NCBI RefSeq assembly: GCF_003851685.1
Contig: NZ_CP027727.1
Location: forward strand, 1,860,001 to 1,924,000
From: Pseudomonas sp. R5-89-07
GTDB taxonomy: Bacteria > Pseudomonadota > Gammaproteobacteria > Pseudomonadales > Pseudomonadaceae
DNA length: 64,000 bases
Direction of reading: 5' to 3'
This document shows positions 26,918 through 36,122 of this stretch, piece by piece (position 1 is the first letter of the stretch; each line of letters starts with the position of its first letter). The translations under genes and the position numbers were made by a program. Under the pieces are notes generated by a model. That model was not told where the DNA came from and did not search any database. It saw only the letters and a program-made list of their open reading frames with translations.

Positions 26918-27082
26918 CGAGTGTTGAACCACTTCACGTTTCCCTTCGCCCGGCAAGCATAGCTGAACATCCACCAGCGCTGACTTGTCTGGCATAAATC
27001 GATTTCTTGACGCAGCCTTGTGCGGTCTGCCACGGGGTTGCCAATACGCCATCTTTTACAAGAACTTGCCAGAGGAATAGTT

Positions 27083-27973
27083 GTGGATTCTCGATTGAAT
27101 GCCTTTCTTGAGCGGGCCGACGCCGTGCTCGCGCGCCTGGAACCCCTGTTACCCGCCCCACGTCAAGCCATCGACTGGAATCACTGCCTCGCCGCCCGCT
27201 GGCAGCGTGAAGGCCGCACAGGCTTCCTGTTGCCGCTGGACGTCAGCCTGGACATGCGTCTGTCGGACCTGATCGGTGTCGACAAACAGCGTGAACAACT
27301 GGCGCGTAACACCCAACAGTTTCTTGATGGCCTGCCTGCCAACCATGCGCTGCTATGGGGCTCGCGTGGTACCGGAAAATCATCCATGGTACGCGCCTTG
27401 CTCGCCCAACATGCCAACGCCGGACTGAGGTTGATCGAAATCGAGCGTGACCATCTGGCCGATCTGCCGCGTGTGGTCGAGCAACTGCTCAACCTGCCGC
27501 AGCGTTTTATCCTGTTCTGCGATGATTTGTCGTTCGAGGCCGGTGAAGGCGATTATCGGGTGCTCAAGAGCGTACTGGATGGCTCCCTGGAGCAGGCGCC
27601 GGAAAACGTGTTGCTGTATGCCACCTCCAACCGTCGTCACCTGGTGCCGGAGAACCAGAGTGACAACGACAATTGGAAGCGCGTGGATGGCGAGCTGCAC
27701 CCGAGCGAGGCGGTAGAAGACAAAATTGCCTTGTCCGACCGTTTTGGCTTGTGGCTGTCATTCTACCCGTTCACCCAGGAACACTTCCTGAATGTGGTGG
27801 AGCACTGGATCGGCGAGTTGGCAGGCAAGGCCGGCTTGCAATGGCAGCGCGATGAACAACTGGACATTCTCGCCGTGCGCTGGGCGACCGGGCGCGGCAA
27901 CCGTAATGGCCGTTGCGCCTATCAATTCGCCCGTTACTGGGTGGGTCTCAAATTGCTGGAGCGTCAACCATGA
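27083..27973 (+). CDS. DUF815-type AAA ATPase
   Basis: 296 residues. Walker A WGSRGTGKSSMVRALL is at about residue 95 and Walker B FILFCDDLSFE at about 155, with a sensor-like LLYATSNRRHL. This is the DUF815 family, related to AAA ATPases and of unknown role. GTG 27083 is preceded by AGAGGAATA. The stop overlaps the fRMsr start (ATGA, 27970-27973), so the two are translationally coupled, an arrangement that hints at a common process. Confidence 0.85.
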   Translation: MDSRLNAFLERADAVLARLEPLLPAPRQAIDWNHCLAARWQREGRTGFLLPLDVSLDMRLSDLIGVDKQREQLARNTQQFLDGLPANHALLWGSRGTGKSSMVRALLAQHANAGLRLIEIERDHLADLPRVVEQLLNLPQRFILFCDDLSFEAGEGDYRVLKSVLDGSLEQAPENVLLYATSNRRHLVPENQSDNDNWKRVDGELHPSEAVEDKIALSDRFGLWLSFYPFTQEHFLNVVEHWIGELAGKAGLQWQRDEQLDILAVRWATGRGNRNGRCAYQFARYWVGLKLLERQP

Positions 27974-28452
27974 TCGATTTGCAGCAGGCCGGCACCGGCC
28001 TCGATGGCTATGCACTGCTCTGCGCGCAACTGGAGTCACTGCTGGCCGATGAGCGGGATTTCATCGCCAACAGCGCGCAGTTCTCCGCGTTCCTGTTCAA
28101 CCAGTTGGACGACCTGAACTGGGCGGGGTTTTACCTCAATCGCAATGAGGAGCTGGTGCTTGGCCCGTTCCAGGGCCAGATCGCCTGTGTGCGTATCCCG
28201 TTCGGTCGTGGCGTGTGCGGCACCGCTGCGGCGTCCCGGCAAACTCAGCGAGTGGAAGACGTGCATGCGTTTGCCGGGCACATTGCCTGTGACAGCGCCT
28301 CGAACAGTGAATTGGTGGTGCCACTGGTCAAGAACGGCCAACTGATCGGCGTCCTTGACCTCGACAGCCCGTCACTGGCTCGTTTTACGCCTCAGGACCA
28401 GACGGGTATCGAACAACTGGCGGCTATTTTCCTGCGCTTGACCGATTGCTGA
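27970..28452 (+). CDS. msrC: Free methionine-(R)-sulfoxide reductase (GAF domain, MsrC)
   Basis: 160 residues, a single GAF domain. The three fRMsr cysteines are present: IACVRIPFGRGVCGTAA contains two and GHIACDSASNSE the third. DLDSPSLARF closes the ligand pocket. The enzyme reduces free methionine R-sulfoxide, complementing MsrB, which acts on protein-bound methionine and is encoded 4 kb away. Coupled by a four-base overlap to the DUF815 ATPase. Confidence 0.93.
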   Translation: MIDLQQAGTGLDGYALLCAQLESLLADERDFIANSAQFSAFLFNQLDDLNWAGFYLNRNEELVLGPFQGQIACVRIPFGRGVCGTAAASRQTQRVEDVHAFAGHIACDSASNSELVVPLVKNGQLIGVLDLDSPSLARFTPQDQTGIEQLAAIFLRLTDC

Positions 28453-28483
28453 GCGAGCGAGGCGGGGGGCAAGCCCCTGTCTC

Positions 28484-31400
28484 CTATTGGCTGTCCAGGT
28501 CATGCAGTTGAGCTTGCAGTGCCCGTTCCAGCTCGAGCATGAGTTTTTCCACGGACTTGATACCTGTTTCGATCATTCGTCGATCATTGTCACGAGAACA
28601 GGCTTGCTCCAGTGTTTCGCATTGCCCGGCCAAGGCATTGGCTTGGACGATGCGTGCGGCCCCTTTGATCTTGTGGGCTTGTTCGATGATGTCCGTAGAT
28701 GAAGCCTTGCGATCCAGCAGTGTGATGAGGGCCTGACGATCATCAATGCTGCTGGTCAGCAGCTCTTCGAGCAAGCGTCGAGTCAATTGCGGATCTCCTC
28801 CTGTCAGCGCGTCGAGGCATTCCAGGTCCAGCTGCTGGCACGCGGGTTGTGGAATGATCAGCGCCAGTTGCCGCTCCAGTACGGTGAGGCTGATAGGTTT
28901 GAACAGGCAGTCATCCATGCCCGCTTCCACGCAACGTTGTCTTTCCTCCGGTTGCGCATTGGCGGTAAACCCCAACACCACGCAGGGCGCCAACTGTTCG
29001 CGTTGCTCATACTCACGGATGGAACGGCTCAACTCGTAGCCATTCATGATAGGCATGTTGCAGTCGGCGATCACCAGGTCGAACTGTTCCTGACGCCAGG
29101 CCTGGAAACCCGCAGCGCCGTGCTCGGCGGCGGTGAACTGATGGCCCAGGTAGCCCAGTTGCTGGCACATCAGCAGGCGGTTCGCCGGGTGATCGTCTAC
29201 TACCAGCACGTTGAGCACCGGGGTACAGGCGGGCTTGGCAGGCGTTTGCTCCCCCTGGGGCGTGATCGGGTGCAGACGCGGCATGCTCAGGTTGACGTGC
29301 ACCTGGGTACCGACCATGGGCACGCTGCTCAGGCTCAGTTGGCCACCCATCATTGCGCAGAGGCTGCGGCAGATCACCAGGCCCAGGCCGGCACCGCTTC
29401 TGGCCAGGTGCCCGGAGTTGTCAGCCTGGGCGAACGGCTCGAACAGGCGCAGTTGGTCGTCGCGGTTGATGCCGATACCGGTATCTTCCACGACCAGCCT
29501 CACGTCGACCTGTTCCTGCGCCTGGCTCGGTTGCAGCTCTACCTTGATCTTTACCTGCCCATGTTCGGTGAACTTGATGGCGTTGCTCACCAGATTGGAC
29601 AGCACCTGCTTGAAGCGCAGCGGGTCTATGAGGACTTCGATGTCGCTCAGGTCGGGCTTGAACTCCAATAGCAGGCTGAGGGTTTTCTGACGCGCCAGAC
29701 CGTCAAAGACGCGCACCACGGACTCAATCACCTCTCGCAGATTGACACGCTCCGGGGCCAGGCTCAGACGCCCGGACTCGATGCGCGCGATGTCGAGGAT
29801 GTCGCCTATCAGCTCCAGCAGATCCTTGGCCGAGTTGTAAGCCACTTCTATTGCCGGACGGTCGAGATGCCCTTGGTCGGCGCGCTTGAGCGTCAGTTCG
29901 AGCATGCCGATCACGGCGTTCATCGGCGTGCGGATCTCGTGGCTCATGGTGGCGAGGAACGTGCTTTTGGCGCGGTTGGCCTCATCGGCCCGCTCCTTGG
30001 CAGCGCGCAGTTCATCAAACAACTGGCGCCGTTCGCTGATGTCGATCCAGCCGCCGATGATGCCCTGGACTTCGCCAATGGAATCGCGGTAGGGCAGAAT
30101 CCAGTGGTAGATCGTCAGCTTCCTGTCGTGGATATGCAGGGTGCGGTCCAGGATCAATGGATTGCCCTCGGCCACCACCCGCAGGTAGTCGGCATGGTAC
30201 TGGGCGGCTTCGGGTGCCAGGGCCATGCTCATCTGGGTCACGCTTTTGCCGATCACGTCCTCGCGCTTGACGTCGAAGGCCTGCAGGTAGCTGTCGTTGC
30301 AGGTCTGCAGCAAGCCATTGCGGTCACGTACGTAGATGGGGTGTGGCGTTTCGTTGACCAGCGCGCGCATGAATTCGAACTGATCATTGAGGGCGCGCTC
30401 GGCCATTTTTCGCTGCCTGATCTGGCGGCGCATGTAGGCATTCCACGTCAGGGAAACCAGGAGCAACAAGCCGGTACCGATCACGATCCTGGCAATCAGT
30501 TGATTGTAATTGCGCCAGTAACTGTCGGACTCGACTGTGTAGCCGCGCCAGCGACTGTTGATCACGCCCATCTCATCCGGCGCGATACTGAGCAGGGCTT
30601 TGTCGAGGATCGAGCTCAATTCGGTTGCATGGCGTGAGGTGGCCAGGGCGAACGTTGCCGGTGTTGTGCCGATGCTGGTAGTGATCTGCAGCTTGTCCTG
30701 AAAAACTTTCGAGGACAGGAAATAGTTGGCGATCAACAACGTATTCACTGCGCCATCCACGTGCCCTTGTGCAAGCAATTCGGATGCCCTGAAGGTATCG
30801 CCGGTTTCCACCAGTTGAATCTGGGGAAAGTCCTTGCGCAGAGAGTCGGCCAGCGGGGTGCCTCGGGTAACCGCCAGGCGCTTGCCGGTCATCTGCTCCA
30901 GGTTCAAGGGCGCGCCAGGCTCTTTGCGGGTCAACAGTACATAAGAGTTTTCCAGGTACGGACGGCTGAAACTCAACTGCGCCTCCCGTTGGTTACTCGG
31001 CACGATGGCGCCGATCATGTCGACTTTTTGCGTGGCAACCTGCTCGATCATCGCCTCGACGTCACGCCCGCGCTCAACCGTGAAACGCAAGCCGGTACGT
31101 AAGCGGATAAGTTCGAGAACGTCGGCGGTGATACCGCGAAAGTTACCTTCTGCATCGAAGAAGGTGAGCGGGGCGAAGGTTTCGTTCACGATGACCTTCA
31201 CGACCGGATGCGCCTGCAGCCAGCGCTCTTCGCGTGGTGTCAGTTGCAGTTTCTTGTCGGTCAGCAGGATATCGCTGCCGGCGCTCCAGCGTTTGGCGAT
31301 GCTATCGCGCTCGTTGATCGGCACGGCCGCCAGAACCGTGTCGACAATGCTCAGGAGAATGAGGTTGTCGTGGCGCAGGGCAAAGCTGAAACCATAGGCT

Positions 31401-32131
31401 TCATGCTTGCCGAAATTGGCCATGCGAATGTTTTTGAGGTAGCCCTTGTTGATCATGAAATGGGTGGAAATCGTGTCGCCAAGAAACACATCCGCCTGGT
31501 CGAATGCCACTGCGTTCAGGGCATTCTGATACGAGGGATAGGTGCGGATGTCGGCCTTGGGGTACAGCTTTTCCACTTCATCGAGCGGCAGGTAATGATA
31601 GACGAGGCTTAAGCGCAACCCTTCCAGGCCATCGCTGAGGCTGCGGGTTTCCCCTTCGCGAGTGACCAGTACCGGCTGGTCCACGGCATAAGGTGCCGAC
31701 AGTGTGAGGTTGGGGTTTGCGGCCTCGAAGCCATTGGAAGACCCCAGCAAGTCGATGTCGCCGTCTTCAAGGGCTTGAATGGCGGACACCCGGGAAGGGT
31801 AGCGCAGGACCTTGACCGGTAGGGCAAGGGCCTTGGCCAGCAGACCTGCATAGTCTGCAGTCAGGCCTTCGTAATCGCGGCCACTGGAAGTGAGGTCGAA
31901 CGGCGGGTAATCAGGCGCGGCAGTACCCAGTACCAGTTCGCGCTTGTGCTGCAACCACTGGCGCTGGGTCCTGTCCAGTTGAGTGTCCAATTGAACGATT
32001 CCTGCGCGACTCAATAAGGTGAAGTGTTGCGGGTCGGTGGAGGCGTTCGCAAGCACGGTAGTGCTGAAGCAAAAACTGGCACTCAATATAATCAAATAGT
32101 CCTTGATACGGCTGGGCATCCGCTTTCTCAC
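28484..32131 (-). CDS. rocS2: RocS2-like BvgS/EvgS-type sensor kinase
   Basis: 1215 residues. A signal peptide is followed by two periplasmic solute-binding (Venus flytrap) domains at about 45-270 and 290-515, a membrane segment (about 545-565, GTGLLLLVSLTWNAYM), a PAS domain, an H-box FLATMSHEIRTPMNA, ATPase, a receiver with DLVIADCNMP and a C-terminal Hpt with AHKIKGAARIV. This is the unorthodox four-step phosphorelay layout. GTG overlaps the response regulator stop by four bases; ATG at 32117-32119 is an alternative. Next to dgt, as is RocS2 (PA3044) in P. aeruginosa, which affects fimbriae and drug efflux. Confidence 0.85.
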   Translation of the reverse strand: MRKRMPSRIKDYLIILSASFCFSTTVLANASTDPQHFTLLSRAGIVQLDTQLDRTQRQWLQHKRELVLGTAAPDYPPFDLTSSGRDYEGLTADYAGLLAKALALPVKVLRYPSRVSAIQALEDGDIDLLGSSNGFEAANPNLTLSAPYAVDQPVLVTREGETRSLSDGLEGLRLSLVYHYLPLDEVEKLYPKADIRTYPSYQNALNAVAFDQADVFLGDTISTHFMINKGYLKNIRMANFGKHEAYGFSFALRHDNLILLSIVDTVLAAVPINERDSIAKRWSAGSDILLTDKKLQLTPREERWLQAHPVVKVIVNETFAPLTFFDAEGNFRGITADVLELIRLRTGLRFTVERGRDVEAMIEQVATQKVDMIGAIVPSNQREAQLSFSRPYLENSYVLLTRKEPGAPLNLEQMTGKRLAVTRGTPLADSLRKDFPQIQLVETGDTFRASELLAQGHVDGAVNTLLIANYFLSSKVFQDKLQITTSIGTTPATFALATSRHATELSSILDKALLSIAPDEMGVINSRWRGYTVESDSYWRNYNQLIARIVIGTGLLLLVSLTWNAYMRRQIRQRKMAERALNDQFEFMRALVNETPHPIYVRDRNGLLQTCNDSYLQAFDVKREDVIGKSVTQMSMALAPEAAQYHADYLRVVAEGNPLILDRTLHIHDRKLTIYHWILPYRDSIGEVQGIIGGWIDISERRQLFDELRAAKERADEANRAKSTFLATMSHEIRTPMNAVIGMLELTLKRADQGHLDRPAIEVAYNSAKDLLELIGDILDIARIESGRLSLAPERVNLREVIESVVRVFDGLARQKTLSLLLEFKPDLSDIEVLIDPLRFKQVLSNLVSNAIKFTEHGQVKIKVELQPSQAQEQVDVRLVVEDTGIGINRDDQLRLFEPFAQADNSGHLARSGAGLGLVICRSLCAMMGGQLSLSSVPMVGTQVHVNLSMPRLHPITPQGEQTPAKPACTPVLNVLVVDDHPANRLLMCQQLGYLGHQFTAAEHGAAGFQAWRQEQFDLVIADCNMPIMNGYELSRSIREYEQREQLAPCVVLGFTANAQPEERQRCVEAGMDDCLFKPISLTVLERQLALIIPQPACQQLDLECLDALTGGDPQLTRRLLEELLTSSIDDRQALITLLDRKASSTDIIEQAHKIKGAARIVQANALAGQCETLEQACSRDNDRRMIETGIKSVEKLMLELERALQAQLHDLDSQ

Positions 32132-32754
32132 ACTAGCGCGTTTCGTTTTGCCATCTCGATGAGCTCAACTAAAGACTGGGCTTTTAGTTTTTGCATTAAT
32201 CGCTTTTTATAAGTGCTGACTGTTTTGTTGCTCAAGAACATGCCCTTGGCTATTTCCTTGTTAGTGCGGCCTTGTGCAAAAAGTTGCAGGACCATGAGTT
32301 CTCGATCGTTGACGGTTTTGAACAGCTCCAACTCCTGGGTATCCGCTTCGTCCGCTCCATTTGCATTCAGGGCCTGGCTGGGAAAGTAGTTGTAACCGGA
32401 CAGTACGGCGCGAATAGCACTCAATAGTTCGCTCAGGTCCCCCTCCTTGCAGACGTAGCCGTCGGCGCCCGAACGCATGCACCGCGTGGCAAACAGGGTT
32501 GGGCACTGGGCTGTGAGGACCAGGGTTTTCATCGACGTGTTCATGGCGTTGAATCGGCAGAGTACTTCGAGGCCGTCGAGTTTCGGGATGCTGATGTCGA
32601 GAATCACCAAATCCGGCAGGCATTCGCGAACCATCTGTATGGCGTCGCACCCGTTGTCCGTTTCACCAACGACTTTGTAACCTTCATGTTCCAGTAACAT
32701 TCTGATGGCAAGTCGTATAACGGGGTGGTCGTCGATAATAAAAACGGTGTTCAT
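32128..32754 (-). CDS. rocA2: RocA2-like response regulator (NarL/FixJ class)
   Basis: 208 residues. Receiver: FIIDDHPVIRLAIRMLLEHE, phospho-acceptor in PDLVILDISIPKLDG (about Asp54), the T/S switch in TLVLTAQ and lysine in GYVCKEGD. LuxR-type helix-turn-helix: NDRELMVLQLFAQGRTNKEI then SNKTVSTYKKRLMQKL. First gene of the pair; its stop overlaps the kinase start, so both are made together. The likely phosphate donor is the Hpt domain of the adjacent kinase. Confidence 0.88.
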   Translation of the reverse strand: MNTVFIIDDHPVIRLAIRMLLEHEGYKVVGETDNGCDAIQMVRECLPDLVILDISIPKLDGLEVLCRFNAMNTSMKTLVLTAQCPTLFATRCMRSGADGYVCKEGDLSELLSAIRAVLSGYNYFPSQALNANGADEADTQELELFKTVNDRELMVLQLFAQGRTNKEIAKGMFLSNKTVSTYKKRLMQKLKAQSLVELIEMAKRNALV

Positions 32755-33019
32755 AATCACATTCCATGCAGGTGCAAATAAAGCGGTCACATTAGCTCAG
32801 AAGAAGAGGCAGCAGCATGAAGCGTGGGGGGGGCAAGCACAAAACAGGATGTTTCCTACATCACAAAAGGTAGAGGCCTACGAGTTGTTAGGTAATCGTG
32901 ACACGGAGTTCGAATGTTTTCAGGGCGGCTGGTGTGGTTGACGAGCACAGATGTTTTGCGACGGCTCTCAGGTTGTTTTTTCGCCGTCGACAACGTTTAA
33001 AGTCCTACATCAATAAGGC

Positions 33020-33406
33020 TTAAGTTGAAGGTATTAAACCTTCAAACTCATCTTTGTTTAATGGTTTTGACAAGCAGCCCAGTAGTGGAAGGTTTCGCTG
33101 CGCAGCCTGTAGGGTCAGTTTGAATAATTCAGTCGTCGGTAGCCCGCTCAACAGAATCGCGCTGATAACGAATTGACCACGGCTGGCGATTTCCACCAAC
33201 TCAATGCCCGGGAGGTCAGGTAGGCACTGGTCGCATAACATCAAGTCGAAGGGGAATTCGGACTGGGTCATTATGCGTATGGCCTGTTCGGCATTTTCGA
33301 CGGGAGTGAGGTGGTGGAAGCCGAAGCTTCTGAGCAAGCATTGGGTGGCCAGGAGTTGAAAGGGGTGATCCTCCACCAAAAGAATACGAAGGGGATGTCT
33401 GGGCAT
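33020..33406 (-). CDS. Stand-alone receiver domain protein
   Basis: 128 residues, a receiver only. ILLVEDHPFQLLATQCLLRS holds the acidic pair, DLMLCDQCLPDLPG the phospho-aspartate, ILLSG the serine switch and CLSKPL the lysine. It resembles the N-terminal part of RocR/PvrR-type REC-EAL proteins but ends right after the receiver, with no EAL domain. ATG at 33404-33406 chosen; a TTG lies seven codons upstream. It lies 265 bases upstream of rocA2 on the same strand. It may act as a phosphate sink or competitor. Confidence 0.8.
   Translation of the reverse strand: MPRHPLRILLVEDHPFQLLATQCLLRSFGFHHLTPVENAEQAIRIMTQSEFPFDLMLCDQCLPDLPGIELVEIASRGQFVISAILLSGLPTTELFKLTLQAAQRNLPLLGCLSKPLNKDEFEGLIPST
33025..33045 (-). 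terminator. Hairpin at the end of the receiver gene
   Basis: TTGAAGGT (33025-33032) pairs with ACCTTCAA (33038-33045) across ATTAA, covering the last codons of the receiver gene. No strong T-run follows, so termination is uncertain. Confidence 0.3.
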
Positions 33407-33572
33407 AGAGGGCACACAGTGAGTCAAGCGTCGATGGGGTGTAGGGATTGCTCGTCTGGTCCGCGATGGCGTGCGTGATTATTCCTCGGGAATATGTACG
33501 AATTCGATCAGGCCGCTCTGTTCCCGGCGTAGGGCGATTCTTCTCAGGTAACAGAGCGACTCGATCACTTCG

Positions 33573-34904
33573 CTATTGAGGGCTGGAGCGCCCGGTCATC
33601 TCCCGTGCCATCTCGGTGGCATAGCTGTCGGTCATGCCGGCGATAAAATCGATCATACGCAGGAACGAGGCGTGCAACGGCCAGGTGGGGTCCGGCGCGC
33701 TGTTGCCCAGCAAGTCGAGAATGCGCCGGTGCTTGAATGACGGCGTACGCCCGCCGTGTTGCTCCAGGGCCGCACCGCAAAACGCATTCAGCAAAATTTC
33801 CAGGGTGGTGTAAGCGCCGATTTCATGCAGAGTCTTGCGTTTGTCCTGGAAGATTTTCTTGCGCGCCATGTCCTTCGCATCCAGTACACAGCGCTTTGCC
33901 GGACCGTGCATGTGCTCAACCAGGTCGCCAGGCAAGGTGCCTGCAAGCAGGGCGTCCTGTTGCTCGACAAAAGCCTGCGCCGCTGCGTTGGTCAGGTGCT
34001 CGATGGCCTTGCCGCGCAGGATCGCCAGTTTGCGGCGACGCGAATCCGACGCACCCAACTGTCGATACGTCTGCGGCAGGTCATCACCCACCAGGTCGAG
34101 CAGCAGTGACTCGACTTCGGCGTATTCCAGCAACTCCATCTCCAGGCCGTCTTCCAGGTCGATCAACGCATAGCAAATGTCATCGGCCGCCTCCATCAGG
34201 TACACCAATGGGTGGCGGGCCCAGCGTTGATCCTCCAGTTGAGGCAGGCCGAGCTTGTGGGCGATCTGTTCCAGAATCGGCAGCTCACTCTGGTAGCAGC
34301 CGAACTTGTGTTTTTTGTAGCCCAACGAGTCCGCGTGGCGGGCGGTCCAGGGGTACTTGAGGTAAGTACCCAGGGTGGCATAGGTCAGTCGCGTGCCACC
34401 GTCGAACTGATGGTATTCAAGCTGGGTCAGTACCCGAAAACCTTGGGCATTGCCTTCGAAGTTGAGGAAGTCATTGCGCTCGGCATTGCTCATGTCATCC
34501 AGCCAGCCGCGCCCGGCGGCCTGCTGGAACCAGTGGCGGATGGCATCTTCGCCGGAGTGGCCGAAGGGCGGATTGCCGATGTCATGGGCCAGGCAGGCCG
34601 ACTGCACCACCATGCCCAGGTCGCTAGGGTCGCACCAGTCGGGCAGGGCGCCGCGCAGTGTTTCACCGACGCGCATCCCCAGGGAGCGCCCCACACAGCT
34701 GACTTCCAGCGAGTGGGTCAGGCGCGTGTGGATATGGTCATTGCTGGAAACGGGATGCACCTGGGTCTTGCGACCCAGACGACGGAAAGCGCCGGAGAAA
34801 ATAATGCGGTCGTGGTCTTTGTGAAAAGGACTGCGGCCCAGTTCTTCCGGGCTGTGCAGGGGTTTGCCAAGACGTTCGCGGGTCAGCAGGGTGGGCCAAT
34901 CCAA
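33573..34904 (-). CDS. dgt: Deoxyguanosinetriphosphate triphosphohydrolase family protein
   Basis: 443 residues, HD-domain phosphohydrolase. [10 protein letters not shown] gives the first metal histidine, [15 protein letters not shown] the HD pair, and [16 protein letters not shown] the last aspartate. Members hydrolyse dGTP or other dNTPs to the nucleoside and triphosphate. The start is TTG at 34902-34904, preceded by GGAGAG ten bases away; the longer frame to 34967 shows no family similarity. Lies beside rocS2/A2 as in P. aeruginosa (PA3043). Confidence 0.92.
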   Translation of the reverse strand: MDWPTLLTRERLGKPLHSPEELGRSPFHKDHDRIIFSGAFRRLGRKTQVHPVSSNDHIHTRLTHSLEVSCVGRSLGMRVGETLRGALPDWCDPSDLGMVVQSACLAHDIGNPPFGHSGEDAIRHWFQQAAGRGWLDDMSNAERNDFLNFEGNAQGFRVLTQLEYHQFDGGTRLTYATLGTYLKYPWTARHADSLGYKKHKFGCYQSELPILEQIAHKLGLPQLEDQRWARHPLVYLMEAADDICYALIDLEDGLEMELLEYAEVESLLLDLVGDDLPQTYRQLGASDSRRRKLAILRGKAIEHLTNAAAQAFVEQQDALLAGTLPGDLVEHMHGPAKRCVLDAKDMARKKIFQDKRKTLHEIGAYTTLEILLNAFCGAALEQHGGRTPSFKHRRILDLLGNSAPDPTWPLHASFLRMIDFIAGMTDSYATEMAREMTGRSSPQ

Positions 34905-35075
34905 GGCAGGTACTCTCCGTACGGTGAATGACACCAGCAGCTTCCCGTTTCCGCGCCGGCGGGGCAAGCGGAAATCTTCAGGTCGAGGGTGTCGATTGCA
35001 ACAAACAGCAGGCGCTGACCACCGTTGCAGAATTGTCAGGCGGTCAGGCCGTAGTATTGAGCCAGCAAGCGAGGC

Positions 35076-35417
35076 TCACTTTCTGCGAGAGGCGCCTTGC
35101 ATGGCCAGTTTGATCAGTGGGATCAACCCGGCCCCCAGCCGTACCAGGCGCGTCACGCTGCTGATACTGCCGCCCTTGGCGCCCTTGCCGGTGAAGAACC
35201 CCATCAGTGTCACCGCCGCCACACCCCACAGCGGCGCGTGCTTGATGCCCAGGCTGTCCTGCCAGTTATGACGCATATCGCGCACCTTGTGCAGCGGCGC
35301 TATCAGTTGCTGGGACTCGTGACGGATTTCCTGACGGTGCATTTCCATGCGCAGGCGGATCAACGCCTTGCGCATTTCTCGACGAGAGCTATTTTGCGGG
35401 ATTTCAGGCAGGCTCAT
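35076..35417 (-). CDS. Conserved small protein of the DUF883 operon
   Basis: 113 residues. The N-terminal half is basic and helical (RREMRKALIRLRMEMHRQEI), and the second half has two short hydrophobic stretches, PLWGVAAVTLMGFFTG and LVRLGAGLIPLIKLAM, that could lie in or on the membrane. It is the third gene of the operon and overlaps the holin-like gene stop by four bases. Order matches the E. coli yqjD-yqjE-yqjK group, where the third gene is also small, but I cannot show homology. Confidence 0.75.
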   Translation of the reverse strand: MSLPEIPQNSSRREMRKALIRLRMEMHRQEIRHESQQLIAPLHKVRDMRHNWQDSLGIKHAPLWGVAAVTLMGFFTGKGAKGGSISSVTRLVRLGAGLIPLIKLAMQGASRRK

Positions 35418-35803
35418 GGCAACAGGCGCTCCCGGTCATTGGCCAGTTCTTCTAGGGTGGCATGGAACGGCGTGGACTCATCGAACACTGCCGCTTTCAA
35501 GCGTACCCCACAGAATGCTGCAGCCAGGCTGTAAAACACGCACAGGCAAATGATGCCGGTCAGGCGGTAGCCGGTGTCCCAGACCAGGATCATTACCAGC
35601 GTCGATAACCCCACCAACAGCAACAGGGCGAACACCAGCGCCAGGCCGGCAAATAGCAGCAGGCTGACAGTACGCGCCTTCTGCTCCTGTAACTCGATGC
35701 CAAACAGTTCGACATGGCTGTGCAGCAAGCCGAGCACGGCAGCGCCCAGACGGCGGGAAGTGGAACCTGCGCCCTTTGACGAGCTGGATTCGTCGATAGC
35801 CAT
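35414..35803 (-). CDS. YqjE-family (phage holin-like) membrane protein
   Basis: 129 residues. Two hydrophobic segments, VSLLLFAGLALVFALLLLVG and LTGIICLCVFYSLAAAFCGV, are flanked by a helical HSHVELFGIELQEQKAR motif typical of the 'holin 3' or YqjE family. This is not a phage gene: it sits in a chromosomal operon with DUF883. Probably an inner-membrane protein connected with stress or stationary-phase ribosome anchoring. It starts four bases after the DUF883 stop. Confidence 0.85.
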   Translation of the reverse strand: MAIDESSSSKGAGSTSRRLGAAVLGLLHSHVELFGIELQEQKARTVSLLLFAGLALVFALLLLVGLSTLVMILVWDTGYRLTGIICLCVFYSLAAAFCGVRLKAAVFDESTPFHATLEELANDRERLLP

Positions 35804-35807
35804 GATA

Positions 35808-36122
35808 TTAGCGCCTGGTAGCCAGCAAACCGATCAAAAAGCCCACGCCGGCAGCGATGCCGACAGACTGCCATGGGTTGGCTTGCACGTAATCTTCCGT
35901 CGCGGTAATGGCCGCCTGGCCACGTTCGCGCAGGGAGTCTTCGGTCAATTGCAGGGTTTCACGGGCTTTGAGCAGACTTTCGTGGATCCTGGTGCGCAGC
36001 TCATCGGCCTGATCGCCGGCCAGGGTAGCGGTGTCGTCCAGCAACCTTTCGGTATCGCTGACGAGGGCCTGAAAATCCGCCATCAGTATTTCTTGAGCAG
36101 TCTTTGCTGTTTTGCCGGCCAT
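35808..36122 (-). CDS. DUF883 (YqjD/ElaB-type) membrane-anchored protein
   Basis: 104 residues. Long amphipathic helix from residue 8 to 75, then NPWQSVGIAAGVGFLIGLLATRR, the typical glycine-rich C-terminal membrane anchor. E. coli YqjD and ElaB hold ribosomes at the inner membrane in stationary phase. GGAGATAACC precedes the ATG. A GAACCT-N17-TCGAA pair 37 bases upstream resembles an AlgU promoter; I recall the P. aeruginosa counterpart operon PA3040-3042 as AlgU-dependent. Confidence 0.9.
   Translation of the reverse strand: MAGKTAKTAQEILMADFQALVSDTERLLDDTATLAGDQADELRTRIHESLLKARETLQLTEDSLRERGQAAITATEDYVQANPWQSVGIAAGVGFLIGLLATRR

Noticed and set aside
28458..28487. REP element after the fRMsr gene
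   Set aside because: Only GGGGGGCAAGCCCCTGTCTCC is left, without a matching arm; too degenerate to call with confidence.
35414..35803. Holin-like gene as a prophage remnant
   Set aside because: The YqjE family is chromosomal and sits here in the DUF883 operon; no other phage genes are near.
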